A DNA stretch of 64,000 bases from Chiridota heheva. Its lineage: Eukaryota; Echinodermata; Holothuroidea; Apodida; Chiridotidae. Location: contig JAIGNY010000154.1 in the NCBI GenBank assembly GCA_020152595.1, positions 329,501 to 393,500 of the forward strand, given 5' to 3'. The stretch's first letter is position 1, and each line of letters starts with the position of its first letter. Made by a program: the position numbers and the translations under genes. Of this stretch, positions 11,336-22,321 are shown piece by piece. Below the pieces are notes generated by a model. The model was not told the DNA's origin, did no database searches, and saw only the letters and a list, made by a program, of their open reading frames with translations.

Positions 11336-11610
11336 TAGGATTCTGCTTTCCTCCTGTATTGTGTTGTATGTGTAAAAGCAAGCTTGGAACGTGGCAAATG
11401 TTTTGTCTCCGTAAATGTTTGATAATTTGACGTGCGTAATTAACCTGTACAGGTCTTGGGTACGAAAATTTGATGTGTTAAAATTTTAGCATTACTTCAA
11501 TTGTTTTCTGTGATATTAGAGCATGTGCTGTTTCATTTAGTTTCAGGTTGGTGACCTGATGTGATATGATTGCTATTGTTAAAGGATTTAAAAAGTAAAC
11601 TTTATTAACC

Positions 11611-13675
11611 ATGTCTTTGGATTCGTGGTTTATAAAACGGAAGAGGGGTGGGGAGTCTGTGGAAGAAGGGGGAAGTTCAAGTTCAGGATTGGATGATGGC
11701 AATACAGCCAGCAAATCTGCTGCAAAAAAGCATAGAGCTAACACTCCAATAAGTGAACTACATATCAGAAATGGCTAAAGGAATTTAATTAGATCGATAT
11801 TTTAAATGATCATTTGAAGGTATTTTGCAAGGTTTGCAAAGACGCAAAAATGAAGAATTCTTTTGCACAGGAAGGTGCTTCGGATACACAACATTTCACT
11901 TTAAAAAGCACAGCAGAACTCAAGCTCATATCGCTGCTATTTCTGTTAAAGGCTCTAGAAAGTTTATGCAAAACTCTTTGGATAATTCTGCATTTGAAGC
12001 AACTGATAATGCTATTAAAGTCTTTCGGACCATATATTACATGGCAAAGAATAACATTCCAGATGCCCAGATAAACAATTGACTGGAATTGCAAAAAGTA
12101 AATGGATGTGGATTGAATTCTGTTGGTATGCATCATGACACACGAGAAGAAATTGAGGGTCTGCTGAGCAACATATCAAGGAGGATTTGCAGGAAAGGGA
12201 ATGCTCATTCTACAGCATAATGCTTGATGAAACTACAGACATCTCAGTTACAGAAAAACTCATTTTCTATATTGAATTTGTGAATAAAGAAACTTTAAAA
12301 CCAGAAACTCACTTCTTGAGGAACATTTCAGTTCAAGACTGTACAGCTGCAACTATTGTGGATGGAGTGCTGAAAGGCCTTCGTGAACTTAATTTGGATA
12401 TCAGCAAACTGGTTGGGATAGGAAGTGACGAAGCATCAGTGGTGATTGGACAGCATACAGAAGTTATGAGCGAGAATATGGGAATTAAATCCAAAATTAA
12501 GCAACGTACATTACTCTGCCCACAGATTACTTTTAGCAGTGTCACAAGCAGCTAGTAAAGTCCCCTATCTTACAAAGTACCGGGATATTATTAGTTCCAT
12601 CTACACTTTTTACAGCAGATCAAGTTTGCGACAGAGCAAATTAAGAGAAATACAACTTATGCTGCATGAAGGGGATCTCACACTGAAACAGGTATACGAA
12701 GTGAGATGGCTGGTCCTGCACAATTCGGTAAAAGCTATATCATCAAACTATGCCAGTTTGGTGACAGCACTTGAGGCTGAGGCTGCCTCAGATGGTGATT
12801 CAGTGGCACATGGGCTGACAGTGTTCATAAAAACTAAATTGTTTGTTCTAACAACAGCACTTCTTGATTGTCTGGACATCATTACACGTTTGAGTCTCTT
12901 CTCCAGAAAAAACATTAGACATTTCTTCAATTGGAACCAATGGTAGACGCAACTGTGAAAACCCTGAAGATAAAAATATCCCAAAATGGCAAGGTGCTTT
13001 AACTGGTATATAATGCCTTAGAAAAACATGAAGGAGACTCAAACACATACAAGGGCATAGACCTCAATCAGAATACTCATGGGGTTGTAGAGGTGATGTG
13101 GACACACTAGAAGCTGTCAAAGACAATTTCATCACAAACTTGGTGTCAAACTTGGAAGCCCGATTTTCCTCGAAAGCACACTCTGTAACATCAACATTTT
13201 CAACCCAAAGACCCTACCTGAAAAGAAAAAGAACATGGACACATTTGGAGAAAAAAAAGTCAAACTTTTGGGGGACCTTTATGGGAAGTCATCTAATGTG
13301 GACTGTGAACCACTTATTGATAAAGAAGAATTATTCAAAGAGTAGGCTTTTGTTCACCAGCTTATTTTCGGCTCTTATGCAAAAATGAAAAGTGCACAAC
13401 TTTGCAAAAATATCATCCAAAATTATTTGGAAGATTTTCCGAATATTGCCACACTCTGTACCATTGCCCTTACCATTCCAATTTCAAGTGTACCCTGTAA
13501 AAGGGGATTTAGCTACAAAACCAGAGTGAAAACCAAGCTGAGATCACGGATTGCGGATGATAAACTTAAAGTGCTGATGCATATTTCATGTGTAGGACCA
13601 CCAATGTTGGAGTTTAATTTTCAAAGAGCAGTAAAACTGTGGCAGGAAGAGAAGCCAAGAAGAAAAGTTTTTTAG
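11611..13675 (+). pseudogene. hAT-superfamily transposase (DUF4371-like), frameshifted
   Basis: A start-like MSLDSWFIKRKRG is followed by a KVCKDAKMKNSF zinc-finger-like region. Next comes the RNase H-like core start (SFYSIMLDETTDISVTEK, with catalytic Asp in LDE), then VGIGSDEASVVIG, the second Asp block. An Arg-Trp block (YEVRWLVLHNSV) and a helical insertion domain follow. The C-terminal hAT dimerisation region reads ALTIPISSVPCKRGFS, then RVKTKLRSRI and LMHIS. All domains are present in order over ~2.06 kb, so the copy is full length but broken by at least six frame changes and stops. Host-domesticated relatives exist in animals, but the many breaks argue for a dead transposon. The terminal repeats were not identified with certainty. 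Confidence 0.85.
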
Positions 13676-14335
13676 CCTGGTTTGTAAAGGCAGTTTAACA
13701 TTTTGAAGTATTTAAATACATGTTTGTTTTTTGTTAGTCTTCTGTCAAATGTGCTAGAAACAAATAGGAATATTTTACATTCAAAGTTTGATCACGCATT
13801 CCCAGTTGCCACAAACAGATTACACAAGTTCTAACTTACAATATTTTACCGTGCACAAGATCGTGTAAGCTACTACACTGTAAGAAGTAGGCGTGTCCGA
13901 AATCTCAATAGCATATTATCCTTGACAATTGGTCAAAGTTCACTAAAACCTCATGGAAGTTTGGATTCAATAAACAAACTTATTTTTCTATTTTAGTTTG
14001 GATTGTTAACTCATATTTAATGATTCAACAATTCACATTATACAAGGATTGAGTAAGAACTTTTTCTTGATATTGTTATGATAATAATAGTCAGTTTTTT
14101 ATGTTTTTGGTATTTTAAGCACAATTTTCATTCACTTTAGCGAAGCAGGCTCACACAAGTGTGTGTGTGTGTCAACAATATTTAAAGATTCGATAGCACG
14201 CAGTGCCCTGTACATTACGCAGTGCCCTGTACTTACAACGGCAAAATTACAAAATACGCCGAAAATCAAGGGCTCGTCGTAACCAAATACGCCAGAAAAA
14301 AAATTCTAACGCAATCTCTGATTATAGACGAGACC
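13676..14335. other. No gene recognised
   Basis: AT-rich 3' flank of the hAT relic, with a short (GT)n near 14157-14172 and a direct repeat of GCAGTGCCCTGTAC at ~14200 and ~14219. Confidence 0.5.
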
Positions 14336-14556
14336 TCAAGTGGCACTACCAATCCAGAACAATTTTATTGAGGGCATAAATAAAATTGTATGTAAAAGTG
14401 TGCACCGCCTATGGTGGTACTGCACACGCTTTTTGTGCACCACAACAGCATGGGGTTGAGGGGCACGCCTAAGGGCTCTGCTGGGGTCCAAGGAAAAAAC
14501 CCTGGTGTGGGGGCCAGGGGCTCTATAAAGCCCTGCGTTTTTCATGGCAGAAAATC

Positions 14557-14680
14557 ATGTCCAATACACACTAAAATCGTTTTGGTTTAGTTTTTTTTTT
14601 AGCATGGTGGGGGATGTCCAATACACACTAAAATCATTAAAAATTTTTTACATTTTTAGCATGGATGGGGTGTCAAAATG
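14557..14680 (+). repeat. Two-copy 57-bp tandem duplication
   Basis: ATGTCCAATACACACTAAAA begins at 14557 and again at 14614, each followed by a T-run and TTAGCATGG. Confidence 0.75.
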
Positions 14681-15948
14681 ACATCAAATGTGATCATTCC
14701 ATTAATGAAAGCACCTTAGTGGCTACCTTTGATGGATTATCCCAGCCTACCCCCTCCCCCACCCCCAACTTCTGAAAAATGTCAAAGTATCAGTTTTTTC
14801 CATAACACTAATTACACTATAGCAGGAATAGACTTTCCCATCATTTTCAGTGACTGAGATTTAATATAATAACAATAAATTGATTACATGAAACTATTGT
14901 GCTATCCTCTCAGCTACCATGGTTACATCACAAGCATAAATCAAAAATTTAGAAAACTTTGATCAGCTGATATTAAAAACTAATAGTGCTATTTTGCTGA
15001 TCTGCTCAGATTGTAGTACTCTGTATCTAAATATCTGTAAAAAGAAATATGGCAATTTAGCCATAACCAGATATACAATGTAGTTCATTGGTGGCAAATC
15101 ATTGTTTTGCAGAATTGTATTATAATCAACCTGCACCTGGTTTGATTTGCATCAACTTTGGGTTTTACATACAGACAGCAAAGATACAACTTGTATTTAA
15201 GAATCATTAACAGATTGCATTCAGACTTGCATGCACTAATCAAGGAACTACAACACAGTGTAGTAGTTCCTTGCACTAATTCACCTCCTGTTTCTCCATG
15301 AAAGCTGTGTTGATCATAAAGGCCAGTTCTTGATAAAAAGGGATGGTGTGATCTCCAAGGTGGCGTCAATTCAGTGGATACTCTCTGGAAAAATGTTTGT
15401 GATAGCACTCAATGGAACTCTTGATAGACATTTCTGTGCAAAGAGAGAGAGAAAGGGAGGGGATTTTTACTTAAAAAAAGAAGTCTTTTGTTATAATGTC
15501 TGCACAAAAATCTTTGAAAAGCTGTAAAAAGTGAAATTTGTAACTGATTTTGATGAATTTCATGATGATCCAAGAGGCCTATCTAAAACTTGTCCAGAAA
15601 TCCCTCGGCACAGAAACCACAATTTATCTACCAATTATCATCCTACCTAAGTACTTTTTATTCTTTCTCCTAAATTCCTGCAGGCACTAATTGGAGAAAC
15701 CAATAGTGAATTGAATGGTTTGCTTGGCCCAGAAAATAAGATCTCCAAACCAAAATTCACTAAACGGACTGTGTAGCTGTGTATAGCCAGCAATTTAATT
15801 TATGTGGTTAATCAAGCACTGGTGTTTAATGAAAGAGTCCAGAAGAGTGAGACTTAGTGGAGACAGGGTTTGAAATATGATCGGGACTTCGGATTGAAAA
15901 GTAATAGGCCTCTGAGATCATCATGTTTTTTGCTTTCTTCATGTTATT
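14681..15948. other. No gene recognised
   Basis: AT-rich DNA. The only structure seen is the palindrome at 15241-15273, listed separately. Short open frames here have no recognisable features. Confidence 0.5.
15241..15273. repeat. 33-bp near-perfect palindrome
   Basis: CAAGGAACTAC (15241-15251) faces its exact complement at 15263-15273. The centre ACAC-A-GTGT also pairs, with one A/A mismatch between the two stems. GCACTAAT flanks both sides (15233-15240 and 15273-15280), as in a short target duplication. Confidence 0.85.
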
Positions 15949-16338
15949 CATTAAGAATTTGTATCCCTTGGACCCTTCCAACCCGACACCCTCAGTTTTT
16001 TCAAAAACAGGGGTAATCCACACCTTCTAACCCATGAGCCTCTTCAGTTCAATTGCTAGCAATCAGCTATTGTTACACCATACACAACACAGGGGTAATC
16101 CACACCTTTAACCTGAAAACCTCTTTACACTTCACTTGCTAGCAACCAGCTATTATTACACGGTACACAATATGTCATTCATCTGGGGCTGAAGCCACAA
16201 ACCTCCTTTGCAGTACAGTGGAACAGATTAGTCCTTAGCTGATCCTAAAAAAATATACATCATATGCATGAAGGAATTTGTGCAATACCCATGAATGATT
16301 AATGGACCATTCCTCCCAAATAGGATTATTTCATCATG
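15949..16338 (-). repeat. Dispersed repeat R1, copy 3
   Basis: It has the same orientation as copy 2 and aligns from the ATTAAGAATTT edge to the CATCATG edge, including both internal ~95-bp subrepeats. Confidence 0.85.
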
Positions 16339-17402
16339 TTAGGGGATTTCAAATCAATTTGGCTAATGTTGCCTCTAACTGTCCATATACCTTTAACAGC
16401 AATTCTATCTTACCATGGAGGGACATCTTTTTTCTGATAAGAAATTCTGAACTGGACTCTGTTTACGCCCACCACCGCATCAGCATAGTTTGGACACAGG
16501 TTCACCTGAAGAATGATTTCACCAGTTTCTCGATGGTATCTTTCTGTTAGATGGATAAAGAAAGACTCAAGTTTAGTGAAATTCAGTGTGGAGTAGTGTC
16601 ACTCAAGTTTGGATGAAATCTACTAGCTATGGGAGAAGAAAAAATGTTCTCCTATTTCAAAAATTCCCCCAACTAGTTAACCCACATTTGCCCATCAAGA
16701 AATATCCATTTTTTGATTAAAATCATCAAAACTACTGTACTCCAGTGGAGTTAATTAATTTCCAAAGTGTAGCTGTAATTACACCTTTACCAAACTAAAA
16801 AAGTTACTCTCTATTCACTCATGTTACTAGCTATGCTCTTCCTTCTTTCAAGATTTATTCACAAATGCTTTGGTGTCAAACATTATTATTGTTCTTACCT
16901 TACAGCCCACAATCAACTGACATGGTCAGCCTGACGATGACATCCAAAGCCTTGCAGCTGCATCTAGTTGCTTCAGAATAGGACCTTGGCTTGTGACAGC
17001 TACAGAACATTTATCTGAATGGGAAACAAAAGTAAAGGGTAAAATGTGATTTTAGCTCATCCTATAGCTGTACATAATTTCCCTGAACTATAAACATTAT
17101 GTGACAGACTGGTGCCAAGAACACTAAGAGAGCTGTGGCAGATCCCAGGAGTCTACTGCACCATTCTGTGGTCAGTTGCCACTGAAAAAAAACTTTAAAC
17201 TTTATACAATTCCGACACCAACACATAGCTGTGAATGGAAATGTTGGGACGAAATTCAAAGAATTACATTTTAAGCATACTCTGTTTTGATACATCAAAA
17301 ATTTTCAAGACATTATAAAACCTTTAAACTTTGATCAGTCATAACTTGCAACCAAAGATGTTATTTTTCAAAAATTTAAGACTGATTTTATTGTTTCATA
17401 TG
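16339..17402. other. No clear gene; one weak exon-like piece on the minus strand
   Basis: On the minus strand, 17014-16899 lies between a good acceptor (TTTGTTTCCCATTCAG) and a good donor (GTAAGAAC). It can be read as a Cys-rich stretch (CSCHK...RCSCK). It may belong with the relic at 18360-19060. The evidence is weak because no single long frame supports it. Confidence 0.25.
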
Positions 17403-17960
17403 TATGTTACCAATGGCAATCAAATTGGGACACCCACATAGACAACAAACTCCACAACATCCAGCCGTCCATTCCCACCAACCCCACTACCCACAACCTC
17501 TCCCGTAAAGACCATGTCTACATAACCCCACAACCCACAACCTTTCCCGTAAAGACCATGTCTACATAACCCCACTACCCACAACCTTTCCCGTAAAGAC
17601 CATGTCTACATAACCCCACTACCCACAACCTCTCCCGTAAAGACCATGTCTACATAACCCCACTACCCACAACCTCTCCCGTAAAGACCATGTCTACATG
17701 ACCCACCTCAGAATAGGTCACACCCACCTCACTCATACCCACCTCCTTACGAACCCCACCCCACCTGTCTGGGCCCCTTACAGTCAAACACATTCTCATT
17801 GACTGCCCAATCTCCACCAACCCAAGACCTCCCTTCAATCCCTTCAACTCCAATGTCAAGCTCTTCCGAAAAAACTCCCAAGAACCAGAAAAAAAGCATT
17901 CTTCTTCCTAAAACCATACTTGATATTTAGATATATCTAATTTACCTTATCATAACCTTT
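17403..17960 (+). pseudogene. LINE ORF2 C-terminal fragment with an internal minisatellite
   Basis: Before the repeat the frame reads WQSNWDTHIDNKLHNIQPS; after it, HLRIGHTHLTHTHLL, then after a frame change LTVKHILIDCP. The RxRIGHTxLTH...HILxxCP signature is the post-RNase H tail of I/Jockey-group LINEs. Between the two halves lie five copies of a 44-bp unit that encodes LSRKDHVY, the segment normally found once. The fragment continues into a 3' UTR with 93-bp repeats and an AATAAA near 18310. Confidence 0.75.
17481..17700 (+). repeat. 44-bp minisatellite, 5 copies
   Basis: The unit starts ACCCCACTACCCACAACCT at 17481, 17525, 17569, 17613 and 17657 with almost no divergence. 44 is not a multiple of 3, so the expansion breaks the LINE frame it arose in. 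Confidence 0.95.
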
Positions 17961-17972
17961 TCCACCATTTTT

Positions 17973-18250
17973 CCTACCTACTGTACTCCTTCCGACTTCT
18001 CCAACCTCTTTTCACTACCGACATAATTTAATCTCTCAGGCACAATTTAACCATCGTTACCTTATACCTACCTACTGTACTCCGTCAGACTTCTCCAACC
18101 TCTTTTCACTACCGAATAATCTAATCTCTCAGGCACAATTTAACCATCGCTACCTTATACCTACCTACTGTACTCTGTCCGACTTCTCCAAGCTCTTTTC
18201 ACTACCGCATAATCTTATCTCTCAGGCACAATTTAAACATCGTTATTGTG
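17973..18250 (+). repeat. 93-94 bp tandem repeat, 3 copies
   Basis: Units beginning CCTACCTACTGTACTC are at 17973, 18067 and 18160. They lie in what should be the 3' UTR of the LINE fragment, a common place for such repeats. Confidence 0.9.
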
Positions 18251-18359
18251 GTGCTGTTAAACCTCACCAAACAAACTATTACGATTTTTGTGTTATTTTT
18301 CTTTTAAGAAAATAAATATTAATCTTTAATAACACATACCAAACTCTTGTAGTTGCAGA

Positions 18360-19060
18360 ATCTTGTGGATCATTTCAGCATAGATTTTAGTGTCATCAAT
18401 CGTCACAGAGCCCTGTTAGATGCTTCTAAAGCAGCATCGCCAATTTCTGTGTTCCGCATTTCCAGTGACCATGCCTACAGTATGACAATGCCACATGAGC
18501 TAGGTAACTCAGTGAATGGGTAATTTACATCCATTTCATAGCAGGTTGCCTCGAGGACACAACCAAGACTGATATGTAAGCCACGGATGCAAACCTGAAA
18601 GACAAATTACAAAAGTTAAGCGCTAAGAGATTAAATCATGCCACCTCGAAGTTCAAACAAAGTCTCATGATAACATAATTACAGTAGTTGTAAATGGGTA
18701 AATTGGGTACAATATTGAAGAGTGAATGAGCTTTTGTAATGTAGATTTTTCTTTGATTGGAATTAATTCCTGCTTGTGTAAACTACTGCAAAATCGACTT
18801 GCATCACATATTATTCTCATCAGCAGTATCTTTCTCCTCCTCTCCTTTGAATGCTTCCATCTCAGTCTTAACAAAGGTATAGACCCATTGTGTACTATCC
18901 TGGTTGCCCTGTCATCCTCTGTGGTCCACCATGACTGCTGCACTCTCTCTGCAGAGTCATAGCTCACCCAAAAGAAATCATCAATACCAGGACATTCTTC
19001 ACAACTTCCATCCATGCACTCTTCCTGTCTTGATTGCAGTCCACAGTAGTGATAAGCTCA
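18360..19060 (-). pseudogene. Relic of a Cys-rich transposon-associated or unknown gene
   Basis: Read on the minus strand, 19050-18800 gives EECMDGSCEECPGIDDFFW, then QQSWWTTEDDRATRI. A shifted frame gives VMQVDFAVVYTS followed by a hydrophilic segment. After a possible acceptor (TTTGTCTTTCAG) near 18600 comes RGLHISLG and YEMDVNYPF, then an Ala/Arg-rich helix. A CxxC-PG stretch followed by a VDFA-type strand resembles a protein class I associate with uncharacterised, transposon-linked genes in marine invertebrates. That memory is not checked. Frame changes and stops show decay. It could instead be a spliced host gene. Confidence 0.35.
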
Positions 19061-19596
19061 AGCCACATTTATTAAGGCCCGCGGAAAGTTTAAGTGAATA
19101 TTCTCATGTTGTTTGCACAAGGACTAGTAATGCAGAATATCACACTGCAGCTGCACTTGTAGAGGCCTTAACTTTGAACAAGATATCCTAAATTTCTCTG
19201 CTAGAAATATCACAAAATCATTGTCAGGAAATGCCTCTAACTTTTAGTAGGTACTATTGAAAGTTCTTTGACCTTTGTTTTTACACTGCTTTATGCAAAT
19301 ATGCTTATTCTTTTAGAGTAAAAACCTGACAGTTTTCCTCATGTTTTTGTGCCAGAATCTGACCACTATAGAGGGATTTCATCACGTGACTCTAACTCAA
19401 CTCGACTCCAATTTGCAGGGCAGCGGCGTCATTACGTTTCACACATCTTCACACAGCTCAGTCATATCACACGTCCAACAAACATACTACATGCTAACCT
19501 ACCATTTCAGAATTTACGGCTTGCAGGTTTTTTAAAAATTCTCCCCTCGCCCACACTATAAGTGCCCAATATGTACAGGAGAGGGGAAAATTCCAC
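19061..19596. other. No gene recognised
   Basis: The short plus-strand open frame ending at 19191 follows a possible acceptor (GTCTTGATTGCAG), but nothing links it to a family. Confidence 0.4.
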
Positions 19597-19701
<105 letters not shown>

Positions 19702-19779
19702 GCTTCTTGACAAGTTTTTAAGTAATAATTCCTATCTCGAAAAATTGATAGTCTTACAAGGTAAAAGAAGGCTTGCACA

Positions 19780-20964
19780 GCCATTGATATCAGAGAGGGG
19801 AAATCTGGCTTAATCACCCCATAAAAAGCCCAAACTGACACCACTGCCACCACAAAAAAAAAAAAAAAAAAAAAGCAAAGACGCCCAAAGTTAGTAAAGA
19901 ATTTATCAATGTTGACTTTGAAATTGTAAACAGAATTGGAGCTAACTACCCACTCAGGCAAATCATTTCACTCATTAACAACTCTTTGCGAAAAGCTAAA
20001 ACGACGCATATTTATCCGTGAGAACTCTTTGGTCTACTTCAAATTGCTACCATGTGTCACATGAGGATTAACAGAAACATGCAAGAAATTACAGGAAATC
20101 AAAGCATCACTACCAGATAGGAATTTAAAAACCTGAATCATATCGCCACATACTCTACTCAACTCAAGCGTGGTCAAACCAAGAATTCGCAACCTAGACT
20201 CATAAGAGAGATTCCTTACTTCGGGAATAAGTATAGTGGCTCTTCGCTGAAGCTGCTACAAAATGAAGCTATCCTTCTCATAAAAGGGACTCCAAGCCTG
20301 AATAGCATACTTAAGGTGAGGCCTGACTAACTGATTATACAAATTTAAGACGACATCTCTACCAAGAAACAAAATTTCTTCTAATCAAACCAAGCATCCT
20401 ATTTGCTCTTGCAGCTGCTAAAGCACACTGTTTAGAAGGCTTCAGATTGCTAGTAATGACAACACCTAGATCCCTTTTTTGATCAACACAACCAAGATTT
20501 TAACCATTCATGTAGTAATCAAAAGCCAAATTGCTCTTACCAAAATGAATAACTTTGCATTTATCAACATTGAATGACATCTGCCATATTTTGGACCAAG
20601 AAACTAACTTATCCAGATCAGTTTGCAAAAGTGAAGAATCTCTAGCATCATCAACAATCCTGTACAGCTTAGTATCATCAGCAAATTTACAAATCCTGGA
20701 GCCAAGGGAAACATCAATATCATTAATGAAGATTAAGAAAAGAAGCGGACCCAATACAGAACCCTGAGGAACACCACTTGTAACATTCTTCCATGAAGAT
20801 ACTTCACCATAACAACAACTCTTTGTGACCTGTCAAGTAACCAAGAATATGTCCAACTGGCACACTTTCCCTCCATACCAAGCGCTCTTGTTTTCTACAT
20901 GAGCCTGCCTAACGGAACCTTATCAAATACTTTTTGGAAATCTAAATAGATAACATCCACATTA
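19780..20964 (-). pseudogene. CR1-type LINE copy A
   Basis: On the minus strand the RT reads from a LDFQKVFDK-like motif near 20950, through the equivalent of GSVLGPLLFLIFINDID, to FADDTKLYRIVDD (the catalytic FADD box at ~20680). After that come WSKIWQMSFNVDKCKVIHFG, DLGVVITSNL, an RRATILIPE-like stretch and LPEWVV near the C-terminus. The clean part is 20500-20754 (84 codons). The rest has several frame changes and stops. The 3' UTR contains AAAGCCCAAACT near 19826. It is 5'-truncated at 20964, where another CR1 fragment starts. Near-identical copy B is at 22322-23446. Confidence 0.88.
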
Positions 20965-21150
20965 TGACCCCATAAAAATTTCAAACTAGCACCACCACCA
21001 CCACCACAAAAAAAAAAAGTCAAAGACGCCCAGAGTTAGTAAAGAACTTATCAATGTTTACCTTGAAATTGTGAACAGAATTGGAGCTAACTACCGACTC
21101 AGGCAAACCATTCCACTCATTAACAATTCTTTGCTAAAAGCCTACTAACT
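20965..21150 (-). pseudogene. CR1-type LINE copy C, 3' end only
   Basis: It repeats the 3' part of copy A (CCCCATAAAAA, then the CACCACCACC run, then the segment encoding the last ~40 residues). It abuts copy A's truncated 5' end in the same orientation, a tail-to-head pair. It stops at ~21150 after the equivalent of CTCATTAACAA. Confidence 0.85.
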
Positions 21151-21187
21151 TTCAAAAGCTGTAACTTTCAAAAGCTGTCAGCTAGAC

Positions 21188-21711
21188 CACAGGTGTTCCT
21201 AGCATTATGGCAACCTATATACTTAATACATAGGGCCTATATATAAAAAAGGAGGTCACTTTCTAATGCGACTTTCCAACCATATATGAAAATTCCATTT
21301 TTTGACTACTCTCAAGTTTTAATTACTTTTTTTGACTCAACTCACATTTGCTGGAGACACCCTTCTTCGTTTATAACTTAGCCACAGTATTTGTTCTTTT
21401 TTTCTGATGAGATTTACAAACGATGGATTTTCTACAGACATTACAGTGTAAAAGCCCAACAATTTGCTGCAAACCAAATGAAGTGTTGCTTCTCATGACG
21501 TCATCGCAACGTTTCTTTGGTTTGCAGCAAACTGTTGGGCTGAGTTTTACACTGTCATGAATGTAATGTCGGTAGAAAATCCATCGTTTGTAGCCTACAT
21601 CTCATCAGAAAAAAAAGGACAAATAAAAGACGTGTTTGAAAGTGACCTACCTTTTTATAAATATGTATTAGGCCTAAGTATATAGTTGCCATAACGATAG
21701 GAACACCTGTG
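21188..21711. mobile_element. Palindromic MITE, 524 bp, long inverted arms
   Basis: The two halves are inverted copies over most of their length: CACAGGTGTTCCTA ends, then the ATATACTTA and TTCTGATGAGAT blocks, ACAAACGATGGATTTTCTAC, and GGTTTGCAGCAAAC around the centre (~21490). The flanking 8-mers AGCTAGAC (21180-21187) and ATCTAGAC (21712-21719) match at 7 of 8, consistent with a hAT-like target duplication. It has no coding capacity. Confidence 0.85.
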
Positions 21712-21719
21712 ATCTAGAC

Positions 21720-22321
21720 TACCACTGTACGCTTGGGCCTGAATGAAACTAGCATTGAGCCATTACCATAAGACGGAAAGTTATGCCTAACGTTATGTCT
21801 ATGTCCCCCACTGGAAATATGGGGAAGAGAGAATTTAAAGAATCAGTGTTATTCGTGTGTAAAAACTGTACATAACTTCAAGCCTAGGCCTAGCCTAACT
21901 CGTATTTGTGACAATGTAACCTAAGTCCAGGCCTAACATTAGTAGCCTAACACAGCCTAAGGTTAAACCGAACAGGCCTAGGCCTAACGCCTAACGCTAC
22001 TGGCTTTTATTTTTAGAACTTTTGAAATTTGAAGTTGCCAAAGACTGCAACGTTTAAAGTCAACTAACCAAATTACCAAGCTCTGTGAATGCATTCTAAA
22101 CTATGTGTAAAGATTCTCATATTCTTCTCTGCTTATATTCTTGCACGTTGGAGACTCGTCCCAAAAAAAAATTGGAAATCCGTCCGACAATCCGATCCGA
22201 CGCATGAGAATGGCAGACGACACATTAGAAACTTCAATTTGAAAATGGCACGAAGGTGCGGCGCAGTACAGGTGTAACGTGCTAAACTGAGGGCCGTGCA
22301 AATCTGAGGAATCGGATAATA
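21720..22321. other. AGGCCTA-rich tract; no gene recognised
   Basis: Between ~21880 and 22005 the sequence is dense in GGCCTA and GCCTAAC words without strict periodicity. The rest shows no coding signal. Confidence 0.5.

Noticed and set aside
11611..13675. Domesticated hAT gene
   Set aside because: Multiple frame changes and stops in all domains; no intact long frame.
14336..14545. Minus-strand 69-codon Arg/His-rich frame
   Set aside because: No family features; overlaps G/C-rich hairpin DNA (GTGTGCA...TGCACAC).
21880..22005. Interstitial telomere repeat
   Set aside because: CCTAAC-like words are present but not in tandem TTAGGG order.
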